Positions 1 through 10,800 of a DNA stretch of 64,000 nucleotides are shown piece after piece; positions within the stretch are counted from its first letter, which is position 1, and every line of letters starts with the position of its first letter. Origin of the DNA: Pithys albifrons albifrons (taxonomy: Eukaryota > Chordata > Aves > Passeriformes > Thamnophilidae). The stretch is from positions 6,651,001 to 6,715,000 of the forward strand of contig NC_092474.1 in assembly GCF_047495875.1 (NCBI RefSeq), in the 5' to 3' direction. The position numbers were made by a program, and so were the translations under genes. Under the pieces are notes generated by a model. The model had not been told where the DNA came from. It saw only the letters and a program-made list of their open reading frames with translations, and searched no databases.

Positions 1-914
1 AGCAAAATTAAAAGGTGAATCTGAAAGAAAAACTATAATATTAAAATCACTTTAAGATGAAAAATAAAAAGAACTGAAAGAAAAAGTGATGTGTTAACTG
101 AGTGGAGCTGATTTCCACTGATGGCCACAAACATCACTAGAGATCTGAAATCATTAAAATGTAGCATTTTGGGATCAATGGTGAGGACATTGTTTAATGT
201 CAGATGTTTGAGTAGATTCAAAATTGCAAACCAAAGTTACAGCATCAGTTGAATCAGTAATTTTGGTTCTTTATTGTTTTAATCTTTTAAATGCATTAAT
301 TTGGGCTTCAGTTGGTTGTTCAGATCAATGGAATGGAATTTCCCAAGGGAAAATCCATTGAGATTGGTGCACAAACCCAGTGTCACCTCAAAAAGAGAGT
401 CAGAGCTAGAAATTTGGTATCTTGGAACCATCTGGGAAGGGTTTAGCAAAGCCCTTCAGCAGGGCCAACAACACCCCTGGGGTTGGGAGAAGCCCCACCA
501 GGACCTTTCCTGCTTCCTTTTGCATCTCACAGACCTCCCAGCACCTCGTGGGATCAGGGCAAAGCAGTGGAGGGAACATTTCCCACTGTGTCTCAACAGC
601 TCTGCCAGCAGAGGTTAAAGCCAGAGGATGTGTGGAATCTTCTCCCAGCTAAGCCAGCACAGGAATTTCCCACAGGAGGAAATTTTCAGCTTTCCAGCCT
701 GCAGCAAGAAATGCAGAAGGAATATTTTCCTTTTGTCACTAGTGCAGATGGAGCACTAAAACCCTGCTGAGACCTGACCCAGCCACTGCTCCCTCCAAAC
801 CTCCCCAGATGGTGCCAAGATACACAACCAGCCTGGGATGCATTTGCAGATTAAAACAGTACAGATGTCAAATAAAAACAAAAGCAAAAGAAAAGGATGG
901 ATGTGGATACAAAC
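1..914 (-). other. CLIP1 intron after the 945-nt exon (partial)
   Basis: Intronic sequence downstream of the donor at 914-913, cut by the window edge. I see no conserved reading frame, no recognisable interspersed repeat and no further CLIP1 exon. Confidence 0.7.
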
Positions 915-1859
915 CTGGCTAATTCCATCAACCTTTTCAGTCTCTAAAGCCTGAATTTGTTTCTCAGCTGCCTCAAGCTGCTTGCTAAGTTTCTCGATTT
1001 CCAATTTACCTTCAGAATTGGCTTTCTGAAGTGCAGCAAGGTCCAAAAGCTTTTCTTCAGCAGTTTTGATCTGTGATGTAAGACTATCAATAACTTTGGT
1101 TTGTTCACTGTACTTGGCTTGCAGTACCTCTAGCTCCTTTACCTTTATCTCAGCTTCCTGCAATTTGTTTAAAGTGTCTTCCATTTCTACAAGATGCTGC
1201 TCTTCCACACTTTCCAGTTTGCTCTTCAGGCTTTCCAGGTTTTGCTCTTTCTCCTCAGTGACTGCCAAGAGTTTTGCTTTCAGGGCCTCGACCTCTTGCA
1301 GGTGATGGGATCTCTCACTTTCCTGCTTCAGTTTGAAATTGGACATTTCGGTCTTGTGGTCCAATTTCATCTTCTCAATCTGAGTCTTTAGCTCTGCAAA
1401 CTCTGCTGTCTGAGCCCCCACCCCTTTGCTGAAGGACACCTTCAGTTCCTCCATGGCTTGCTGGTGGGAGGCGATGGCAGATTCCAGCTTGGACTTCCAC
1501 AGCTCTATCACCTCGGAGTTCTCCTTGTTGGCATGATCCAGCTTGGATTTCAGGGATTCATTCTCCTTGGCCATCCTCTCGTTGGCACCAGAGAGGGATT
1601 TGATCTCTTTCTGCAGGGCTTCCTCACTGCTCCCAAACTTCTCCTTCAGGGAATTCACCTCATTCTGATGTTCTTTGCCAAGTGCTGCCATTTTTTCCTG
1701 CAAGGAGCTGATTTCCTGCAGCAGGGACAGTGAGGTGTCCACATCATCCACGTGCTTGCTGGAATCCAACCTGCCTCGGAGCTCAGCCACCTCCTTCACC
1801 CTCAGGGCCAGGTCCCTCTCCAGCTCCATGATCCGGGACTTCTCTGACACCGTGGCCAC
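915..1859 (-). CDS. CLIP1: CLIP1 exon 10, large coiled-coil exon (residues 492-806)
   Basis: 945 nt from acceptor CTCACAG to donor CCAG|GTTTGT, phase 0 at both ends. It begins [14 protein letters not shown] and is coiled coil throughout, with family blocks such as [29 protein letters not shown] and [20 protein letters not shown]. The reading frame stays open past the donor for about 50 codons, but that tail is intronic. The last six codons differ from the human protein. Confidence 0.95.
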
Positions 1860-4800
1860 CTGTGAGCAGCAGCAGGTCAAGAAAAGGACACAGAATTAGA
1901 AAAGGGACATTTAATCCAATGACACTCAGGCCTTGCTGCAAAGAATCCTCTGAGTGTTGCAATTTGCTTTGGAAAAGGAAAGATGTCCACAGCTTTGTAT
2001 CAAATAGATATTATATTCTCTCCAAATTCATTAAGTTAATTTTGCTGAAGTTACCCAGGAATGACAACTCACTAAAGAGCTTACAAACTACACTGAGGTC
2101 TGTTATCAGTGGTTAACAAAGTGTTTCTCAGAAGCATTTTAAAGCAGACTAGAAAAGAATGGAGAATCCCAAGGTCTTCATTTGTTGAAATAAAGCTTCC
2201 AAATTAATCTCATGTCAGCCATGAGATGTCAGAGAAAATCACAAACATTTTCAGCGTAGAAATCCTCTAAAACTGCTTCTATATCCACTCCATTGTCCCT
2301 GAAAAAGTGTCCTCATAATACCTGAGCCTTCCACTGACTGTTGGAGCACTTTGTGCCAAGGCAAAGCTCCCAGAACTGATTCTAATTAGGAAATTACTGT
2401 TTCACCTCCTTATTACACCACCATTCTGGAAAAGAGGTTACTTACCTGCAACTGCTCTTTGAATTGCTTATTACAGAGCACATCCATGGGTTAACATTCA
2501 TCCTGGGGGTTTATTCACCCTTCCTTAACTTCAAGAAATCCCCATGTGTGAGCAGCAATGTGTCTGTATATCCATATATCTGTCTCTGTATCCATCTATA
2601 CCCTTTAGAATTCACATCTGCTGAACGTCTGACTTGGGACAAAGCACGGCCAGTAACATTCTGCCAGGCAACAGTGGTACCAACACTGCTGGGATTGAGA
2701 GACTGTGTCTCTGGTGTGAAAGGAGAGCTAAAAACCCACTGCAAACCAGGACTTAGCAAAGCAGCAAGTACAGCCACCACTGAAGAACTCAGAACCCCAC
2801 CCCAAACACTTGTGTTGAAAGGATTGGCACATTCAGTCTTGCTTTGGTTTTGTTTTAATGAACTTTGCTACTTCTTAAAACAAACTACTGCAGGCTCCTT
2901 TATGTCAGTTCATGGTCCTATTTTGCTCCTTTTATATCAATTCACAGTCCCATTTCACAGAATAACAGACTATTCTGAGTTGGAAGGGACCCACAAGGAT
3001 CATCGAGTCCAACTGTTAAGTCAATGGCCCATACAGGGGATTGAACCCATGACCTTGGCATTACTACAACCAAGTCTTAACCAACTGAGCTGATCTCAGG
3101 GTCATTTCGCACCTTTTATATCAACTCACGATCCCCTTTTGCTCCTTTTTTATCAATTCATGATCCCATTTTGCTCCTTTTATATCAACTCACAGTCCCA
3201 CTTGGCTCCTTTGGGATCTGAGCACGAACCCTGCAGTTGGAGGCACCTTACCTGAATCCTCTCAGGAGTGAGGACACGTGTCCAGGCACACACACAGCCC
3301 CCCCACCAGAACCAGAGCTAATTCCTGGCGTGCCCCTGCGCTGTGGCAGGAGCAGGGCCCGCGGGTCACACCCCACACGTGCCACCAGGCACGTCCCCCA
3401 CACCAAAGAGTGAAATCCATTACCCTAGTGTCTTCTAACTCCCTCTGGAGTTTGTCAGCTTTGGTCTTTTCAAAGAGCAGGCTCTGTTCAAGCTCCTTAA
3501 TGCGGGCATGCTCCAGTTTGGTCTGCGTCTGTTAGTGAAAAGGGAGAGGGAGAGACAACGGTGCCACCATCACATGCCAGCACGAGAGAGGGAGCCACAT
3601 GCAGGCCAGGCTGCCAGAGGCCTCTTCCAGTGGTGAGCAGGGAGGATGCAGTGGAGGAGATGGACAGGGGGATGCTGTGGATGAGGGACATGGGCTGGAT
3701 GAGGGGGTGGATGGACTGACATATGGCAAAGGAAATAAATGTATGGAAAATATGGAAAACGCAAATCGATCATCAACGGAGGAACGTGGACGAAAAGGTT
3801 TCATGCAGCTGAGGAGTTATTTATCAGTACAGGAGGTTTTCAGCACAAATTAGAGTAGTTATGTAATAAATATATATGTGCATAAATATCTCTGCCTGTT
3901 CTAACAGGATGGGCAGTCCCTTCCTTGTCATCCCCTTTAGTGTGTTGGGCTCATTGTGTGAATAATTTACTCGTTAACCAGGGGACAGAAATTCACCAGT
4001 GAAGTTCATGTGACAGATCCAAACTTTAACTTCCTTTTCTGAGCAGCAGCTGTCTCTCAAGTCCCAGCCTCAAAAATGCTTTTGGCCAAGACCTGGGCAC
4101 ATGAAGGTTCATTTGTCACCATGGTTTGAATTATTTGAACAGAAACAGAAAGAGAGGGGTTGTCTAGAACTCCAAAACCCTCCTGGACTTACCCTCTTCT
4201 CCTTCAGGAAGGAAACAAGTAACAAGATGAAAAAAGTGGATCAGCTCTGCAGTTACTGAAGTCTAAACATATTGAACAAGATGTGGAAGTCAGGGAAAAG
4301 AAAGTGAGATCTTTGGAGCTCTAACATGTCCCTAAAGAGAAGCAGATGAAACTCAGTGAGCAGGTACCTCCTGCCTTTTGCTGACAACAGGAAGGACCTT
4401 CAGCAAGAACACAGAATATTGGACACTCTGGCTTGGAATGCAGATGCTGCCAGGGGCCTGCAAGGGAGCCTGGAGCTTGGGAGGTGTAGGCAAAGTCCAG
4501 CAGGGAGCTCAGAGCTGACCTGCACCTCTGAACTGGGGAAAAGAGGGCAGAGAAAAGAGAACAAAATGAAGAGGTAAGAATTAGGGGGTGGGGTGAGCCT
4601 CTTGGTTTGCCTCAGCCCCACAGGCACTGAAATCCACCTCAGAGTTGCTTCTCAGATTTGTGTTTTTTGAGAGTCTGTACCAGATCTGTTCCTCTCTCAG
4701 GGAAGACCTTCAGTGTGTATGGGGGGAACAGGTTACTCTTTTTGCTGCCCACAGCCTCTGAAAATGGAATTAAGTGTTCCAAGAGAAATAATAATATTTT

Positions 4801-7800
4801 TATATGTATCTACAATTCAGTTCCCTCTTGAAACAGGTCAGTATTAGTTCTGATCCACAACAAAATTCTAAGTGTGAAAAGTCATCTATGTTAAAAATTG
4901 GAAATTCTTACTTTCTTGCTCTAACCCAAAGGGATCTGCTGAAAACCAAGAGTTCCCAAACCTCATAGTTACAGAATTCTCCCTGAATGCCTTTGGAAAA
5001 TATCTGACCTTAGGTTTTTCTATGCTACATAAACCCCAAACACTTTGATAATTAATTTTATAGACATTGGTTTAGTACTGCAAAGATCAGACACACCATT
5101 ACTGATCACTGGGTTCTTTTCAAATCTCCTCTCTTATAAAGGGAAATAAGTTAAAATCCCAGCAAAATGGAAATAAAATACTAAAAAAAAATACTCCAGA
5201 GATCTTTGCTGGACACCTTTTCCCCCATTTAGACCATGAGAGATTATCCTTTGATCAAGTCTGATTCCCAAGGGACAGGCTCCACCTTCCCTGAGGTAAA
5301 CACCACAGCAAAATTTGGAATCACTCAAATTTCCCTGGTGATGATGGAGAGAGAAATTGCCAAGGATTACAGTTCTCCTTAAAGAAATCCACAGCACAGA
5401 GGAGAGCAGAGAACTGCAAAAAGAAAAGGGTTTGATTGCAAACCTTAATTTTGATGGAAGAGAAAAACAGGAAATAAAAACCTGGACAATAAAAGCAAAG
5501 GAAGAATCTTCCCCTTCTCCAAAGCTCTGCAGTTGGGTAAGTGATGTGGGAATGGCATGAGCCCATCTGGGGCTGGAACCTTGAAGAATTCCACCCAGAC
5601 TTGAGATACTGGACATCAGCTCCTTCTGGCTGCTCTGTCACTTCAGAATGAAGTCAGTGTCCAGACTGAAACTGTGCTGAAGCCACAAATGCTGATGGTC
5701 AGTTCTAGGATGGGGCAAGACCCCCCCAGTCCCTCTGTGCTGGGTAACAATCCCAGAACACCACTGGGATCATGAACAATCAGCCAAGGGATCACCCACT
5801 GCTCTCCTCTGGAGAGCAAAGATGTCCTTTTTTCATGGCAAAACCAGACCAGGGAAATGAGGAGTCGAGAGTGGATTCCACAGGGAGGGCACAGAGAGCA
5901 AGGAGGGGCAATGCAGAGCTGTTGTGGGTCCCACCAGCCTGAGGGGAGCACTGGGAATGCTGAGGAGGCACAGCAAACCAGCTCAGCCTGGAGCCCTTCC
6001 TGTCCTGGCTGGGGATGCAGCCTGGGAGAGCTTTCCCTTCCAAATTCTCCTGGGCTGGGCTATGGAAGCAAAGGGGCTGCTCAGAGCTCTCACAGGGCTG
6101 TTGCTGTTAGTGGGGAACATTTTTCCTACATCATCCCAGGGAAGCCATGTGAAGATACAGTAAAATCAGACAGCTTTTCACACCAGTTGTTCAGATGGGT
6201 TTTATCTCCCCTTTGGCTCTTCATACCAAAAAAAGGGAACCAATAAGGGGAGGTGGAGATAGAAAAACTAATTGGCTCCTTGTATATCACAGCTACTGAA
6301 CAGCAGGAGGAGCTCAGAGGAAAACAGGCAGGGGGTTGGGAAGAAAACAGCTAAAATCCCACATTTAAATGAGGGATATTGCAGGCTCCAGGTCAGTGAT
6401 GCTCCTACACTCTCCAGTGGGTTGGACCCTGAGGAATTCTAAAGCCACACCCACCCTGTGCCAGTTAATGGGGATTTAGTCACTCCACACGTTCCTGCCA
6501 ATAAATGCTGGAATTGCTTTGAAAGCAACATGCACACAAAGACCAGAGAAAGGCTTCAGTAACAGATTATGCAGTTAGTGAATCAGTAGAAGCATTTTCT
6601 GCACACAATCTGTTAACATGGGGTGTCTCTGCACACTGAAGTGCCCTCTTACATTGGCTGGGTCGTCCGAAATCTGCCTCTTTGGCTATCAGTGGAATTG
6701 AAAAACAAACAAACAGAGATGTTTCACCTGCACACTCAGCACTGGCATTGCAACACAAGCAACATTTCAGCTTGAATTCAGTTTAAACTCCAAGTCCTGC
6801 AGCTTGACAAACCAGAGGCTTTAAGATGGTTTGTCACCACTGTCGACTGATTTAACAGAAAATAAAAAACTCAAATATTTCCATGGAATAAACAATAAAA
6901 GGAGCATTCTATGAAGAGTCTAGATAGGTATCTTAAAATGAATGGAAGACTAAAATAAAGGAAATGTTATATGAAATGAATAATTTGCACAAGGCCTCAC
7001 TTAAACCACAAATGTTCCACAGCAACATAAGTTAACTAAGTTTGTACTTTATGAGTTCCAGCATTTTCCTGCTTAGACAACAGAGTAAAACAACTGAAAG
7101 AATCTTGCTTTCTAATTTGAAAATTTGGGATAAAATCTGGCAGTGTTCAAATATCTGAGAACAATCCTTATGAAATGTGATCTCTTCTGGCTGTGCAGTA
7201 ACACACTGTGGCAGCCCCACAGCACAATTCCACAGACAGCAGAAAGACAAAAGCTGCACACAGGAACTGCTGTTTACATTTAATGTGCAACATCCCAGGA
7301 CAAAACACTTCTCCCCAACCCACCCAAGGGGAGCACAGGGATTACTCCAAATTTTGATCAACCAGGACTACTCCTCAATATTCATTTTCAAAGGCATAAA
7401 TACTAACTTGGAATTTCGTCACTTCAAAATTATTTGTTTTGGTTTAATATCAAAAGGTAGAATTTTCTGTTAATTAATTTAATTACTCTGAGCAGCTACA
7501 GCCATTCCACTGCTGAAGTGCATGGCTGTGCATGGAGTTTGGGATGCAATCCTGCAGTTTCAGGACAAGCTGTTTACTCAAGGACTGCAGAACTGGGTTG
7601 CATGATTTAATCATTCCTGCCTTTCTTCCAGAGACAAACTGGATGTCTGTGCCCTCCTAAATACTTTGCTGTCAAAGCTGCAGATGTTTTACCTCAAGGT
7701 CTCCTTTGGTGATGGATTCCTCTTCCACACGGAACTGAAGGTCTTCAACTTTCCTGTGGGAACAGCTCATTAAAATTCAGGGAACTTTGGAAGAAAAATG

Positions 7801-10800
7801 CTCTCAAACTCATGTTTCAGTGGAAATCAGAACTACAGTGACATCATTTCAGCAAACTGCCAGGAGCATTAAGGAGAAACCTCTCCCAGGGAAGGAAAAC
7901 TGCTGCCTTTGAACAACATCCTGACAGAGAGGCAGCTGGTTCCAAACTCCAGAAAATGTATTTTGTTGTATTTCCTAAAGAGTTCAAAAGAAAACCTTTT
8001 AAGCCATCCCTGATTCTCTCATTCTTTCCCCCTGTGCACATCCTCGAAAGAGGTGACCTAAATGAACAGTTTGATCTCAAATTCTCTACTTTCTCCCATC
8101 CACCCAAGGAACAGGCAGAGATTTGGGACACATCCAACATACAGGCCTGGGTGTTGCATGCAGGGCAGGTGGCACCCCAATCCAGCACAGGGAAGGTGTG
8201 CTGGGGGTCAGGAGGAACTGCCAGGTGTCCTGCTCTGCCCACTCAGGGAACACAGGAGAGAGAAACCAGTATCTGACTTAAAATCAAATTTGTAAGAAGT
8301 TATTTCTTCCCTCCTTCCCCTGACTCTGGTACATCCCAGTGAACAAGGGGCCAGACCTCCTTTTCTCCTTGATCTTTTCATCACTAAGATGCTGCAAAGC
8401 AAGGGATAGGGATGTTCCTTTCCTTGGAATTGGCTGACAGAAGTAGAAATCACCACATCAAACAGAGTTAAAAGTGACAGCTGAGAAAAATAAAAGAATA
8501 AGGACTGAGGGCTGGGAGTGGGTCTCAAAGAGGGGATTAAAGATTGACTTTGAGTCACTGCTGAGACTGACCTGAACACAAAACACAGAGTAAATAAACC
8601 TGGAGTGGTCGGGAGAATATAAAGATAATTCCAGACCAAACTCTGCTTGATTTGAAAATTCTGTTATATTGTGTCCCATGGAAAGGCAGCAGGAAAACTG
8701 TAAGGGAATTGCCCTTTTTCCCCCTGCATTTTCCTGCTGTGATCTCCAGGGTCAGGCCTGTCAGAGAGGCCAACACTGCCTGACTCCAGGGACACACTTA
8801 CAGTGAGTTTATAAACAGATTTTGCTTTTCAAAAGCATTTCAAATCCACCAAATCAATTTATCACAATTTCCTCACCTAACCCTGACCCAACAATTCATC
8901 AGGTTATTTCCTTTTCCAACCCAACCTCACCTATTTGGTAATCTCAGTTCTCTCCTCTAATGGTTATGAAAGGGAATTAGAAAAGGCATTAGAATTAATG
9001 GCTTTGATGATTTTCCTGTGAGAGACAGACCCTGTGTAGACATGACTCCCAGTAATGAATTATTCACACAAGAATTAAATGTAAATTCATAATCCAGAAC
9101 TGTCAGGAAATGAGATAATCAACATTTTCCTTTGGAAGTGGGAGAGAGTTTCACAAAGACCAGGTACAATCCATTAATTTCCTGTGAGGAGGAACAAAAT
9201 CCTCCCCAGCAGAAAACAGTGGTACAAAGATTCAGTTGCATGGAATTCAATTATAAACAACAGTTTCAGCCTCTGGCAAACCCCCTTTCTTTGGTTTTCC
9301 CTCTCCAAACTGGAGGGGGTTTTTCCTTCACTAATTCTGACTGCAATATGATTTTCCTCAGGAATTGCCCAGATCACAGCACACAGACCATTCTGAGCTG
9401 GAAGGGGCTGCTTTGTTAAGGGTTTGCTCCCTATTTCAAGCCAGCAGAGCAAAGTGTCTGTAACAGGAGGAATTCCCAAAGGCACTTGTGGGTACCTTTT
9501 CTCCTCCTCCAGCTGATTGAGGAGCTCCACCTTCTCCCTGTCAGCGGCTTCCACCATGGCCCGGAGCTGGTCCATCTTGGCCTCCATCTCCAGAATGTGC
9601 TGAGCAACACACACAGATGGATGTTATTGTTATATGGATATATCTGGATATTATTATTATTATATATATGGATATAATGGAATACTACACTTTTAGAAGC
9701 CTACCTCTTACTCCCAGAGCAATAAGAAATACTTTTTATTATTTTATTTATTACTTTACTTATAATTCTTTATAGGTATACTTTGTTTAGACATTTCTAT
9801 GTATAAATTATTATATTTCATTATATATTGCATATTGTGTATACATTAAATATATATAATGTTGTGCATATATTAACTATAGTAAACAATGATCAAAATA
9901 TATTAAATATATTAAAATATTACATACTATATATCAATATATTTGATATATTATATAGAATATAGTATATGATAATTATATTGATTAAATCTTAGCAGTT
10001 AATTATATTAATAGAGTGTAATATATATTTAATATATTGACATATATGCTATATAAAAGAAATAAAAGACTTTTCATTTATAATATTTATAAATACATAA
10101 AATATATTTAAATAATTGCAAGAATTATATATGTATATAGTCATATCATTTATATAGATAAATTTTATCTATTACATTTCTATATTCATATATAAATATA
10201 TTTATAGCATTTATACTTTTGTGATTAAATATTTATAGTTACATATTTAAATATCTAAAATACATTCATATGTTATATTTAGATATTCAAATACCTAAAA
10301 TATATTAATATAATTACAATAGTTATATATTTGTAAAATTTTAATGGATAAATTCTATTTCTGTATAAAATAGACTATTTATAGTATATATATTTAAGCA
10401 ATTAAATATTCATATAATAATCTATATGTAAATATATATATTTATATAGTTAAAATAATTCTTAATGATTTGCACTAAGTATTTATAAGAAATTACTGGA
10501 GATACATCAGAATTTATTTATATAGTTAAAATAATTCTTAATGATTTGCACTAAGTATTTATAACAAATTCCTGGAGATCCCTCAGCATTTATTCCACCC
10601 CCCATGTTGGAGCCACAGCCCATCGTGCCCGCCCTGCCAGCCCAGCCCAGCCCAGCCCTCACCCGGTCGTGCCCATCCCGAACCAGCGCCAGCTCCTGCT
10701 CCATCTCCCCAACGTGGGTCGTGGCCTTGGCCACCTCTGCCCTCTCCAGGTCCCGCTCTGCCAGCAGCTGCTCGATGTGCTGCTGCTTCTCCTTCAGGGC

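Noticed and set aside
1066..1899. Several plus-strand ORFs overlapping the large CLIP1 exon
   Set aside because: They are antisense shadows of the coiled-coil codons, without independent support.
2950..3104. A tRNA gene (tRNA-Ile-like boxes A and B)
   Set aside because: The tRNA-like part continues into a CR1-type tail, has degraded stems, and occurs again at 27,822 with the same tail, so it is a SINE head.
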